Made by a program: the position numbers and the translations under genes. From Sanguinoderma infundibulare (Eukaryota; Basidiomycota; Agaricomycetes; Polyporales; Polyporaceae), in assembly GCA_032821775.1 (NCBI GenBank), contig JAVLRN010000012.1:992001-1056000 (forward strand): a stretch of DNA of 64,000 nucleotides. The letters run 5' to 3'. The stretch's first letter is position 1; each line of letters begins with the position of its first letter. This document shows, one piece after another, positions 11,644 through 23,890 of this stretch. The notes under the pieces were generated by a model. It saw nothing but the letters and a program-made list of their open reading frames with translations. It did not search any database and was not told where the DNA came from.

Positions 11644-12834
11644 TTATTCCTCGTCGTCAGACGCCTCCTCCACGCGGCGCGGGTAGAGGTACACGACGCG
11701 CGTGCGCTTGATCTCGTGGCGGGCGTGGCCGAAGTACCGCTGGGTCTCGAACGACCAGTTGAGGTTGCCGATGACCCAGTTCTCCATCGCCATGGCGTAC
11801 TGGGCGACTTCGTGGTCGATCTTGGGGCCCCAGCTCGGCAGGGTGCGCTTGGCCTCGTGGAAGGTGTCAATGAGACCCTTGAAGTGCACGCCCACATAGT
11901 CCGCAGCGCCCTGCAGGTCAAGACCCTTGTGGCGCATGAGGACGGTCATCACGTTGTTGGTCGTGTGGCCCATGGCCTGTTCCATGTTGTACGAGTACAG
12001 GTCCTGTCAGAGACATATCGGGTGGGCGGGACAGAATGAAGGATGCCGAGATATGGTATGTCAGCGAATTTGTATTGGAACCGCACACTCGGATCTGCGA
12101 CTTACGTTGGACCAGCAGACCATGTCGACAGTGGAAAGGTGCATGGCCATGAAGGCAGGGTGCTCGACCACCTCGTCGGGGAGATCGATGCCGAGCGCGT
12201 AACCCGCGAGTCCGAAGCAGAAGCGGACGGCGCTGTTCTCGCGACGGAGGGTGATGTACGAGTCGAGGTCGAGGACCGTGCCGTTCATGCGGAGGTCAGC
12301 CTCGTAGGCCACGGCTTCGATGTAGTCCTTGCAGTGCTTGACAAAGCGGCGGTAAGTCAAAGGACCACAGTGCCGGAGGAGACGAGCGGTAAACCTGTTT
12401 TAGGGTAAAGTTAATCAGGATCGAAGGTCTTCGAAGATCACCCAGTGCGGTACGTACTCCTTCGTCATTTTGCAGAGGGTAGAGCCATCGTCGTAGGTGA
12501 GATCGCGCATGGAGTTGTAGAAGGTCGACCCGGTCTCGTGTGCCCCCTTGCCGTCCTGGTCATCGCTGATCTCGTCGACAGTGAAGAGGAGGTTGACGAA
12601 GTCGCAAGTCGTCCGGAACCGTTCGTAGTCGGCGTATGGGTAGGCGTGCGCGCAAAGAAGCTCGCTACCGCCTTGAAGGAAGAAGGCACGCTTCTTGTCG
12701 GAGAGGACGCGATAGCTATTGATCCACTCGGAGGAGTCTGCGGCAGCTTCAGGGTAGTTGGGGTTGAAAGACCCCTGGTAGGGGGTCACAGCGTGAAGGT
12801 CAGGAAGGATGAAAGAGGAAGTCGAAGCAGACAT
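11644..12834 (-). CDS. Sesquiterpene synthase A (class I terpene cyclase)
   Basis: Basidiomycete terpene cyclase expected to cyclise farnesyl diphosphate. Three exons (12834-12458, 12394-12106, 12003-11644) give 341 residues, the normal length. The metal-binding aspartate motif is DEISD at 87-91, followed by DQDG. The NSE motif NDLYSYNME is at 222-230, and the intron falls exactly between its N and D. The sensor region RRENSA and the late RY pair (QRYFG) are present. The N-terminus [11 protein letters not shown] is typical for the family, and the MSASTSS start fits the position of the paralogue's start. A TATA-like aaataaaagg lies about 130 bp upstream of the ATG. The product is not predictable; sequence flavour suggests the clade that includes protoilludene synthases. 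It is paralogous to synthase B at 16642-17795 with identical intron phases. No P450 or prenyltransferase lies beside it. Confidence 0.92.
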
Positions 12835-15800
12835 AGTAGGCGGCGGAGTGGTGAGAGGGTTTGTTGAGTGAGAGTAGTAGATGGGGCTAGGAGAGGATAG
12901 AAGAGGGAAGACTCGTTGAGGGAGGTGGTGCTGGTTGGCCAGTGCTGAACACACGCCCTTTTATTTGAATCGACCATCCTCACCGTCCACAGCGTCGGGT
13001 TACGGTGCTGACCTGTACAGCGCGATCCCTGCGTCTCCCATCGGCCAGATTCTGAGATTCGCGCGGCTCAGATTCCAAGTCATGCGTCAGGCGTTCCGAC
13101 CGATGCCGTTCGCAACAGTGCCTCGGGGCGTACTCGAATGGACAATAACTACGTGCCTTGCGTCAGCCCAAACAGTCGAGTTTCATGATTTAGGAATATC
13201 GGAACGATGGGCTAAGGCTTCAAAGTTTTGATTGCCAGTGCCGATTAACTCCGGAAGTGGACCGGGCGGGAGAGTGAGTGCCGGGAGATCAGGGAATATA
13301 CCGGTATGCACTGGTACGACGGATGATAGACCCGCCGCCTTGACGGAGGTTAAAGACGCCCATAAATTGTGGGTGGAAGCGCGCGAGCGGACCGCGCGTT
13401 GCGGCGGCGGACAGTCGCGGTGTGTGAAGTCTTCCCGTCCTAGTGATTACGATACAAACGTCGATGAGCTTTCTTCATCCTATGGGAGCCATTTGAGTAC
13501 CATACCTTTGCTGGTGCGGCAAAACGCGCATACAACGTGCAGTCCTTCAGACGCACCAGACGACTCAAACGATCAGGCGCGAGGGGGGCGCGTCTGGCGG
13601 ATTCCCGATGCGACCGGGATCACCATGACGCCGTCGGGTGCTCTCATCAGGGTGCGCATTGTAGAGAACAAGGGATGGCTGGGGAGGAATGTTGTGGCTG
13701 ACGTCATCTCAATGATTCGACGGCAAGTCTGAAGAATCGAAATAGTCAAAAAGGTAAACTTGCCAGATGACAGGATGTGGCAAGGAGACATTAGCCGATC
13801 CATGCTCGGAACAGAACACTCTGATGAGTAGGCTCTCATCGTGAAGGACGGAGGGTTTCGTCAGTTCGACATCTCGGTAGTCTTCGTGAACTTGCGTTGC
13901 CTGTGTCGGGGGATATCTCTGCATAGATCACACAGATCCGTCAAATCGGGAAGGATTAAAAGACTGAGAGACCACCCGTTATGTCAAGGCACCCTTGGAT
14001 GAAGTCGACCGCATGATCTGCCAGAAACACGTCAGGTCATGTGCGAGAAGGAAGTATATGATTGACCTGAGCGAAAATACGAATCTTTGGAATAAATAAA
14101 CGAGCGGTGGACCTGGTATTGTGGCACACGTTGCCCCAGATCAAAATGGTATCCCGCGAATCGCCAATATGCTGCGTGCTGGCCTGCAAGTGTCACACAG
14201 CAATGAGTACCAATATAACGCGCCTCCCCAACTATATTAAGATGTCGTGGTCAATTGAGTTGTCGTTGGAGCATTGATAGGCTATCCCAAAGACTCGGAT
14301 GCTTGCTGCGACTATCGCGGACGATGGCCTAATGGGGCTCCGTGGCCAGGGCTCGCCGGTGGTTGCATTGTTCCATATCCCGCTTGAAGTCAGCTCGAGA
14401 GTAGCAGCACCGAGGTCGGAGAAATGGAATGGCTGATGGCTGCCCACTGTCGTCTCCAACATGCATGGGCCGGATCTTCCCGAGCGCACTCACCCCTAAC
14501 CCTAATCGTACACCTTCTCCAACTCAACGCCCAATGCAGTGGCATGTTGGCTCACTGGCATCTACCTCCTTCCTTTCTCTCAACAATCCGCGAGACCCGT
14601 AAGCCTGTAGTTGTTCCTTGAATTTCCGTCATCGTTCGCTCATCGCAAGTGATGTACAGCAGGGCCTGGAGCTGAGGCTTTACCGCCTCCGATGACGTGC
14701 GAGCCCTCTGCCGCAGTGTGGCTCAATGCTGCTATGCACTGGACGACATCATCCCTACAATTTGTTTACCAAACCTAGCCTCTGTGTCTAGATCCGCGGA
14801 TCACCGTCACACATGTTCCAAATCACTACGTCCTCCACTCTAATCGTCCAAGGTGTTTCAGTGATCGTTGCACAGCCTGGCGTATGTGCTTGTTCTATTG
14901 ACTGTGAGTGCTTGCCATGTTGCAGCATACTTCCTCACATCCCTTGTTCAAGTTCCCCTCCCCCAGATGTGAAGAGCGGGCGACTGATCGGACATCGTTT
15001 CCTGGCCAGCAATGTTGATCTCACTAGTACGCCTCCCAGATGGTCAAGCCGACAGTTTAGCGACGAAACACACGCCACAAGCGCACTCCAGGGCTGCCAT
15101 TTGTCTTATCAACAACTGCGTCGTCATTGGGATGGAATTTCGAATCAAGTAGGCATCCAGGACATGCCCTTTTGAATTAGATCCTAACGAGAGATGATAC
15201 TCGGAATGTCACAGGGATTCCGACTACGGCAGATCACCAGTCTACGACGGGCCTCTCTCTGCGATGCGGTCTCAGTGATATCTCTTGGCATGTATTCAGC
15301 GCGGAGGCAAAAATAAGCCCAAGTTACAGCCGAGCCATAAGCATAGGTTGGTCAAGTCGTTGCACAGCCAACATACTGGGTCGGATGTGAGCGGTCTAGC
15401 AACCCCACACAATCAGTTCACGTTGACAGCCGCTATTTCCGTCACAGTCTTTTTGAAACGGACATTCAGTTGTGGTCATGGGGAACGCATCACTATCTCG
15501 CTGATAATAGATTCTTAGTCTCGCCCGTGACGTACGCGTCTGAGTCCGTTGGCAAGCTGCGGCACCGATATTGCACGCGTATCCTCAAGCGTTTCCCCCA
15601 TATGCAATGGGCCCCGCTTGTGCGGTACTTCAACTCCCATCAGCGCCTCGCCACCCACTTTGAATCCCCGCACGTCCAGCGATCATCCGTACTTCCGACT
15701 CGGAGCACTACGTAGCCGCAATTTCCGTTCGGTGCGTAATCAGCATCTGTTGTAACATTTGACCACGAGAGTCTCGCCCACGTCTTAGCACAAGAAAGGC

Positions 15801-16641
15801 CGGCACTCGTCACGATAAGCCGAAAGTCACCGCTTGCGTCTGACTGCTCTGCCTTCGGTCATGTATAACTCGCCGTTGAGCGGTTACCAAGTGCCACCGG
15901 AGCGCCCTTGAGGCTTTTTCGGTCATTGCGACACAACCAAATGCCTCTCAAGGTAATAACTCTCTGTTTATTAATGGGGTGGGATCGAATCCACTGCACA
16001 GCCATGTATCTGCTTAAAGTTTTCGCGGAGTTAGGAGGCGTGACTAACCATACTACAAGAAGTAGGCCGAGGCACGCTCAGCTCGGAATGGCTCCGGGAG
16101 CTAGAAGACGCGGGTACGTATCCGCGCTCGGCGTTACTGGAGCCACAGGGAAGATTGCGCCTTGAGACTAACTGCGCTCAGGGCCGCATATGGGGTGACC
16201 ACGACGGTGGCGCAAAACTCAAGATCTCGTGTGGGAAGGTCAGGGTCATTCGGGCCTTCAATATTGGCGGAGATCTCGTTGCAGACCGCAGGTTCTGCCG
16301 CTGCGCCTTCAGATATTGGTAAGATCTCCGGGACGGTCGGCGGTTGCAGTCTGGGAAGCGTCTGTGTATGTGTAGGAGAAAAAATACAAGAAATGGGTTG
16401 AAAATATTACGAGTGTCGCGTCAAGCATAGCATATCCATACATATAACCGCTACAGAGCATCTTGGATCTCGGAACACCGCAGAATAGAATATGGATAGA
16501 AATGACGTTGGATCTGAAACGCTCCGTTCACGACGGCGTGGGGACGCAGTAGCGGGAACCCACGTCGCTCGACAAGCCGTGCCCTGTTGGTGTCACTCGT
16601 CAGCCCTTCACCGGACCCGGAGATCCGCCAACGAACGCACC
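12835..16641. other. Gene-free spacer between the two terpene synthases
   Basis: About 3.8 kb. The part next to 12835 holds the promoter and 5' leader of synthase A, pyrimidine-rich on its coding strand. Farther on, the sequence is more AT-balanced with frequent stops in all frames. The longest open frame (about 13232-13732, plus) has no ATG, motif or splice context that I recognise. No P450, oxidoreductase or transporter remnant could be identified by eye. Two telomere-like units near 14488 are too short to mean anything. Confidence 0.5.
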
Positions 16642-17795
16642 TTATTGTCTTTGAGACTCTCCGGCCTCATCAGACTCACGTGGGCGCAGGACGACCACAA
16701 GGGTCTCCTTCACCCGCAAGTGTTCCGCACCAAAGTACCGGTTGCTCTGAAAGCTCCAATCGAGGTTGCCAATGATCCAATGTTCCATGGCAGCGACATA
16801 TTTGGAGACCGCATCATCCACCGCGGCGCTGCCGAAAGACGGGAGATGGGCTTTCGTCTCCACAAATCGGTTCATGAGCGTCTCGAAGCGCTGACCGATG
16901 AGGTCCGACGCCGCTTGGAGGTCGATGTTCTTCTCCTGCATGAGCACCGAGACGATGTTGTTCCCGCCAATCCCCCGAGCCTGCTCCATGTCGTACGAGT
17001 AGACGTCCTGCAAATGCGCAATGAGCTCGGGCGTGTTGGGGATCCACAATTAGCACAACTTACGTTAGACCAGCACACCATGTCGGCGGCCGCCCAGTAC
17101 AACGTCATGAATTTCTCGTCGTGGAAAACGAAGTCGGGCAGGTCGCAACCGAGCGCGAATTCGAACAGACCGAAGCACAGGCGAATAGCGCTGTTCTCCC
17201 TCCGCAACGTCTGGAATGCTTCCAGGTCCAGGACCCGGCCTTGCTCCCTGAGTTCGGCCTCCCGCGCCACGGCGTTGACATAGTCAGCACAGTGCATGAG
17301 GAACCGACGGTAGCTGTTCGGTCCGGAGGAGTCCAACAGCCGTTGTTTGAACCTAAGTCAACGACGTTGAATGATCAGCATCCATCTTAGACAGGCGGAC
17401 GACATGTCTGGTGAAAGGACGTACTCGCGGGTCATTTGGGCCAGGGCCGAGCCGTCGTCCCAATCTACATAGCGCATAGAATTGAGGAAGACCTGCCCGG
17501 TGGCGCGAGCTCCCCGACCGTCTTGATCGTCGCTGACCTCATCAACGACAAAGAGGAGGTTCACGAAGTCGCAGCAAGTCCGGAACTGGTCATATTCGGC
17601 GTAGGGGTAGGTGTGGGACACAAGCAGCTCGTTACTCCCGCTCAGGAAGTACGCGAGCTTCTTGCCCTGGAAGAACTGGTATTGGTTGACCCAGGCGCGA
17701 GATTCGGCCGCAGCCTTCTCGTAATGGGGGCTGGTCGAGCCCTGGAGAGGGCAAACCGCGTGAAGGTCAGGGAGGGTGAATTGGCGTGAAGACAT
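16642..17795 (-). CDS. Sesquiterpene synthase B (class I terpene cyclase), paralogue of A
   Basis: The second terpene cyclase has exons 17795-17425, 17352-17064 and 17007-16642, giving 341 residues, exactly as long as A. The second exon is 289 nt in both genes, and both introns have the same phase and protein position. Motifs are DEVSD at 85-89 followed by [16 protein letters not shown] at 220-228 (again split N|D by the intron), RRENSA, and a late RY pair in SNRYFG. By eye the two proteins are about half identical, so the duplication is not recent. The start at 17795 ([11 protein letters not shown]) matches A; an in-frame ATG at 17852 would add 19 residues but lies only a few nt inside the TATA box at 17863-17870. 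All active-site residues look intact, so it is probably functional. The product is unknown. Confidence 0.92.
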
Positions 17796-17862
17796 GTTGA
17801 AGTTGCGGGTTTCAGGGATGAGAAGGCACTTGCTGATACTGCACCAGTTCACTCACCCCGCT

Positions 17863-17870
17863 CTTTATAA
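17863..17870 (-). promoter_or_regulatory. TATA box of terpene synthase B
   Basis: On the minus strand the sequence reads GTTATAAAGAG, about 70 bp upstream of the ATG at 17795. This is a good core-promoter match and supports the shorter start codon. Confidence 0.55.
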
Positions 17871-20601
17871 CCTCGGTCCTCCTGCGCCGCGGTGCCGCGA
17901 ACACAGCAAATGATCGTTGTTCCGGGCCAGCCTGTCCACGACATGCCGCTGACCTGCAGAATTGGCTCCGCACAGACAAGACACTCCGAATCCGACGTCG
18001 AGGTTAGCTAGGAATTGAGCAGATCCGGGATGCGTCGCAATCGGTTTCACGCCGGCAAACGCGCTATCGTTCGACGAGATCGCCACCGTTGCTGCGAACA
18101 TGCTGTCAAACACACATATCAGCGCTTTGCCATGCTCTAGCGGATCACAGCCATAGATACTTGCGAGATCCTCCGCTGAAATGTTGCGCCGCGCGGTTGT
18201 TGAATGCGCTTAGGGTTCAGCGGCCGCCAAGACTGGTCATCAAAGTCACTAAGGTCGGTGCAGTGGACGTCGCATGGCAAAACACCGGTTCCTGTGAATC
18301 AAACAAGTGTATGAGATTGTGGTTGGATAGGGAAGAAAGCGTCACGGTAGGGATCAGTGGGAGGGGCAATTCGGGGTTTACAACGCCTTCACGTTGCGCG
18401 CAGCGGTGTGAACGCTGCAAGTACGGCATCTTCAGTTGGAACCGCGCCGGTCAACGGAACGTGTCGCAGATTTCATACCTGTTAGGACCCACAATTTCTG
18501 CAACGGGAGGAAGGCGCACGGGGCGAGGGAACCGGCTTGCGATCGAGCCCAAACATCAACGTTGGGATGCGGTTCCGCGCTCTTGAGCCATGTCGGCATC
18601 CGCCGACGGCGCTCGCGTTCTCGAGGATTGAGGTTGCGAGTTTTCTCTTCCGAGCATATTTCGTCACGCCTATTGCATTCTATGTCAGTCCGACATGGCG
18701 CCTTACGTGCTCAAGTTCATTAGTCGCACTGTGGCCGGTCATGAGGCGGGTATCCGACCCTGAAGTCAGGCTGTAAGCGCCACTGTGGACACGGCGATTG
18801 GCTTGTATACGTCCGCCCGAGGAACTGCGCTAGAACGTGACGTGTTTCATAGCAGAGGCGGCGTCGTGAGTTCAGTCGACTAGAGGGGGTCGGAGCGCCC
18901 TGCGTAAAGCATATAGACTGAGTAATACTCTCCATTATCATCTTAGTAGATCTCACCGAAACGTGGCTGGCGGTAGCGCTACGGCGTGACGGAATGGTGA
19001 TTGAAAATGTTCCTTCGAGGATGATTGGTCGACCTCTAGCTCGAGTGATGGGCCGGTAGATCTTTACGTACTGCCACACTATGCTTCGGTTTAGATCTCT
19101 AGTGCGTGAAGGATTGTCGGGCAGTCGGTTGACGACGGATTCGCCCCTGATGAGCCGTGCATTATGGTGCGTGAGATCGCCATATCAAGACAACGCTTCG
19201 GATGCGGTCTCGGCACTGCGACAGCATACGGAGACATCAATGTTGCATACCGTTTGGGGGGCGCGGCTACTTCAAGAAACTCGTCAAAATGCAGGACGAG
19301 CCTTGCGAAAACCACGCACCGCTAGCGGCTCCTCGCCGCATCACCACGTCGCAGGACTGAATCGCTCAGAGGTTATTGACCGCTGTCGTCAGGGACGTGG
19401 TTATTCTGTGATATCGGTGCCGACGGCAACGGCTGCCAACGTCCCGCAATGCTGTCTTCCAGCAAGAATGGGAGCGAATAGCGGCGAACCTGACAGCCTC
19501 TTGACGAATAATTAGTGGTGGTTAAACGGACAACGTTAGTGTCGTCGCAAGGGGGAACTTACGCAAATGCAGCCCACATTCCCTTCTGTAGGCGGTGGCG
19601 TTCAGGGTTAAGCTGGCGAGAGAACCGCGGCTCGACTCGGCAGCAATATTCGGCTGGAGATCGTAAACGTGTAGGCTCGGGGTGCGAGACATCGCCCGAA
19701 ACCCAGGCAACCAACGCCCGCTAGTACGATCTCAGTGTTCGTCCCGGTCACAGAAAATGAAAGGACAGCCACCTTAGGGCCCTTCGACGAGCGTACGACA
19801 GGCGGAATGGACGCAGCCCTTGATCGCGTTTCGGGACCTATCAGCTTCGTCAGGGTCGACTATGCGGTACTTATCTCAAACGACAATGCGCTCAAGGAGG
19901 CCACAAGGACAATGTCGACTGTCAATTGGCCAAAGAACGGACGAAGTAGACGAGCCTGCCAATTAATACAAGTGTCACGTCGAGCGGAAGGGGGACGTCC
20001 TCAACGAGTCGCCGATATTCATTCGTGCTGTTGTAGTCACCTCTTGACGAAAACGAGGCTTGCGGCAATCATCTTGGCAGATCATCAGCCAGCTCGCTGA
20101 TCATGCAGGAGATCTGAAAACCGGTATTCACCATCCTGATTGCCAGGAAGGACGTCATCTACCCTGGTGAAGGATGTCGAAATGATGCGTTTGGGTCCTG
20201 CCCTCCTTCCCTTGGCAGGCAGGGAATCGATTGCTACTGTGCATCCTATAGCAATCAAAAGGTCAATGCTGCATACATGATGCGATGTGGCCTTTGATGA
20301 GGGACAGACTCACTTGTGGCCGAATAGAAACTTCTACGAATTCAAGCGCAAGCAATCAGACTGCCTCAAACGCGTCTCGATTACAAGGATGAGCGTGTTT
20401 CAGAGAACCAGTATACAACGAAGAAGGGGCGCGACAACATGAGAGTAGATGGCTACATAGCGGGCAACGATCGACAACGGGAGGGCGCTCGACGGACGGC
20501 CGGATCCAAGAGGGTCCGACCATGGTCGAGGGGGGAGAGGGGAACAGCAGAAGACGAGCAGTGGGCGATGCAAAGCGGCGCAATAAGGATATCGGAGAGC
20601 T
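17871..20601. other. Gene-poor stretch upstream of terpene synthase B
   Basis: About 2.7 kb with only short random-looking open frames on both strands. No domain, conserved motif, repeat pair or RNA gene was recognised. It may hold regulatory DNA for synthase B on its left side and the 3' flank of RPB5 on its right. Confidence 0.45.
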
Positions 20602-21820
20602 CTAGAAACAGATACGATAACTGGCGTAACGTCCAGCCGTCTCACTTGGCCGCGTGATCTTCACGACGTTGCCCCGCTTGAGACCATAGTAGCGCGCGAC
20701 CGGATCAGCGAGCTGGATGCGAGGGAGCTGCGTCTCCTTCAGTCGGCTTCAAAGTGAGGTGAGCCCACTGCTATCATAACGCCGGAGGGAAGCAAAGACC
20801 GGATACGCACTAGGTCTCTAGCAATTCCTTTTTCTGTTCTGCCGTTAGAAGCTCGTGTCTCGGCACTAGTGTATGGTGGGTGATGTTGACCAGTAAATCC
20901 GACTCCGAAAATTCCTCAAGCTTGTACGTTGATGCCATTGCCACGATAACCTGGAGATATGGCCAACATAAGCCTACACAGAAAGTTCGGTCCGGAATGC
21001 AAATCACCCACTTTACGCGCAGAAGGGGTCATGTTGCCCGGGAAGACGATGATGCCCTGCTGGATGTTCTTCTCTTCCAGAATACCGAGCAGTCTAAACC
21101 GGCCGGGGATTAGGAACCCTGCGAATACCGGCCATGGAAAGCCGGAAACTCACTTTCGCATTGTCTTCACTCCCACGCTCTTCTCGTCAGTGAAGAAGAT
21201 AAAGATTTGAAGCATCTGGTTATCCCGGTGATTCGTGAAGAAATTGAGTTGGCTGCGGCTGCAGGGTCATTAGTATCCCTACATACCATAAGTCCACATT
21301 CAGGAAAAGTCACGGACGTGCTTCCCTGAGGCGCATATAGGCAGGCACCGACAGGCGCAGCATCGCGACATTTGAGGGATACAAGACAACCACAGGAACG
21401 AAATGCCGCCACAGCACGCGATAAGTAGCTCGGACGTGAACTCTATTCTCGCGCAATTCACACCCCGGGCCATTAACGGCCAAAAGATCACCGGAGGGAC
21501 ACATTCTACGAGGCTTGTGGGCCCCGAGTAAAATGCATCGGGGTGACTGGTTTTCGACGCGACCTTGCGCGCGGGGATAGATGGTGTAGGAGGACTCACT
21601 CTACCATCCCAGTCTGACTAGCATAATGCGACCGGAAGGTGGTCAAATCCATGTTGATTTCGTCGTCCGAAACCTGGAATCCCTGCAAGAGCGTTCCGCG
21701 TTGAAACCACAAACCTAACGGATGCAGCTTGTAACTTACCCTGTCCTTGACCAGCTCATGTATTGTCCTGTTAACCTTCCACAATCTTGCGGACTCCTCT
21801 TGCTCGCCGGGTGAGGCCAT
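20602..21820 (-). CDS. RPB5: RNA polymerase I/II/III shared subunit Rpb5 (ABC27)
   Basis: Core subunit of all three nuclear RNA polymerases. Six exons can be placed on the minus strand: 21820-21740, 21682-21600, 21252-21154, 21093-21012, 20950-20811 and 20746-20602, giving 209 residues. The N-terminal jaw domain shows [16 protein letters not shown] and [13 protein letters not shown], then [18 protein letters not shown] and [13 protein letters not shown]. The C-terminal, universally conserved domain shows [35 protein letters not shown] and [16 protein letters not shown] at the end. The intron 21599-21253 is 347 nt, far longer than the others (50-65 nt); the join leaves MVDQLNFF, two residues shorter than some relatives, so this junction is the least certain. 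The start codon lies 119 bp from that of SWD2 on the opposite strand. Confidence 0.9.
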
Positions 21821-21939
21821 GGTGGACAGAGAGTGATGGTAGAAGTTGAAGCGGGGTACGGCACGAAGACGCTCGAAATTTCTGCCGAATTTGTCGACAA
21901 TGTCGGGCACGGGGCCCGAGCGTCCAATCATCGTGCACA

Positions 21940-23353
21940 ATGGCTCCCCCTCCCACCACGACGACGGCGCCGACGACGAGCAGCAGCAATGACACCCCGG
22001 CCCCGCTAGCTCTGACGACTGCTCTTATGGTAATTGCACGTTCGCCTACGTCTTTCGCTCAGTGTCTAAGGGACTACGTTAGAGCAAACTGAAGCCCGCG
22101 AAGGTGTTCAAGACTGCCGTCGAGCCTCTCACACCACCTTCACCCGGCCAAGGGTCCCGTTCACCACAGGCTCAGCAAGGCCCAAGACATATTACGGGAC
22201 TGAGTTTCGATGACAGGGGAGACCAGGTCATTACAGCTGGGGAGGATGAGACGTTCCGACTGTATAGCTGCAAATCCGGCAAGCGAGTTCCTTCAGTCCT
22301 ACGAACTTACCGGCATGAACTCACGACCTCCGTGGTCTTGCCCTCGCCAGACAGGTGAAAATCCTGTATTCTAAAAAGTACGGAGTGGACCTTCCCCGTT
22401 TCACACACAAGAACACGGCCATCCTCCATGCCTCCACAAAAGAGGACGATACTGTCCGGTACCACTCCCTGCACGACAACAAGTACCTCCAGTACTTCAA
22501 GGGTCATAAAGGACGCGTCATATCCCTCGAAATGTCTCCCGTTGATGACGGATTCATGTCGGGATCGCTGGACAAGACTGTACGTCTCTGGGACCTCCGC
22601 TCACCGAACTGTCGCGGGCTGCTCAACCTTCCCGCGTCACCTGTGGTCGCATACGATGCGTCAGGTCTTGTCTTTGCCGTTGGGGTGAACCAGTACTCGC
22701 GTATCCTGCTCTACGACCACGCCAACTTCGACAAGTCACCCTTCCTCACGATCACACTCGAAGACCCCTCCCTGTCCAAAGTGACCTTCCCTCCTCGCGC
22801 CATCTACATGACATCCTTGGCGTTCTCGACGAACGGCAAGTATCTCCTCGTCGGATGTTCTGGAGATGCGCACTACCTTATGGACGCGTTCGAAGGGCAC
22901 CTTCTCGCGAAGCTTGTCGGACACACCGGGCTCGAGCGCCGGCGACCAGACGCGTCGATCTCCATCGAGCCCCAACGGGGCTGTAGCGGGGAGGAGGTAT
23001 CGTGGACACCCGACAGCAAGTACGTGGTGAGCGGCAGTGTGGAGGGGAAGATCTTCTTGTGGGACGTTTCGAACGTGCCGGCGAAACAAGGCCCGGTGAA
23101 CTTGAAGGCGGAGCCGCGTGTCATGCCGCCAGTCGCGGCGATGGAAGGACATCCCGGTCCTTCAAGATGCGTCAAGTTCAACCCGCGGCTGGCGATGATG
23201 GCTTCGGCGGGGGCAGAGCTTGTGAGTGGTGCTTCGTGATGCTGTGTTGGTCGGGTGCGGATTCTGAGTGCGTCGGCGATGCAGGCGTTCTGGTTACCAG
23301 ACCAGGCCGGGGAGCCCGACGAGCTCGCGAAGGAGCTTCTGAAGAAGAAGTAG
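21940..23353 (+). CDS. SWD2: WD40 protein Swd2 (COMPASS / cleavage-polyadenylation factor)
   Basis: Subunit of the Set1/COMPASS H3K4 methyltransferase and of the CPF mRNA 3'-end machinery. Four exons (21940-22029, 22083-22286, 22355-23221, 23285-23353) give 409 residues. The protein opens with a Thr/Pro/Ser-rich tail, then KPAKVFK, and WD repeats: ITGLSFDDRGDQVITAGED, YSKKYGVDLPRFTHKN, GHKGRVISLEMSPVDDGF followed by SGSLDKTVRLWDLR, and VSWTPDSKYVVSGSVEGKIF with LWDVS. YSKKYGVD, GHKGRV and the ending AFWLPD are family hallmarks. The second intron uses a weak donor (gttcct), which is odd but preserves the frame. The gene shares a very short divergent promoter with RPB5. Confidence is high from repeat order and length. 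Confidence 0.9.
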
Positions 23354-23890
23354 TCATTGATGGGCTCGTCGGGTCAATGTGTGCGCATGGCCGATGCTGT
23401 CTTCCTGTACCTCTCGCTGTCGGTTTGAGTTGTATTGTAAGATTCACTAATCTATAGGCGTCCGTCCTGGGCGGCCTCTACTATTGGGACCATGATGTTG
23501 ACCGTCATCGTCATCGCCGTACACGTCCGAACTACTGATATGCTTTTGAGTAAGTATCATGCGACCACTGTTTTCCATAACTGCACGTCTGAGACGATCG
23601 CTGCTACCTGTGGACGCTTCTCTGTTTTCCCAGCTTCTACCCACATACCTGGAAAGATTTCGATCGAGTAATCAAAACAGAGCCCTTCGAATTCCCCGAC
23701 TCGCCGTAGTCGGAGGCAGGATAGGGACCCTTTAGACGCGCGATGGATCTGCGACCACGTGGGGATTGATATTGATCCACCTGCCAAAGAAGGCAAGGGG
23801 ACGTGGCATGGAGGCCAAGCAGCTGCAGCCACGCCGGCGCTGCCGTTTCTCCTCCAAACTTCTTTCTTTTCTGGTACTGGACTGGTCAGG
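23354..23890. other. Intergenic region between SWD2 and IRC22
   Basis: 537 bp holding the 3' flank of SWD2 and the promoter of the next gene. No gene-like structure is seen. Confidence 0.5.

Noticed and set aside
13232..13732. Open frame of 166 codons between the terpene synthases
   Set aside because: No ATG start, no recognisable motif, no splice signals supporting a longer gene.
14485..14506. Telomere-like ccctaaccctaa
   Set aside because: Only two units in the interior of the window; expected by chance or as a trivial remnant.
17796..17852. Upstream ATG extending terpene synthase B by 19 residues
   Set aside because: It would start within about 10 nt of the TATA box, and the paralogue starts at the shorter position.
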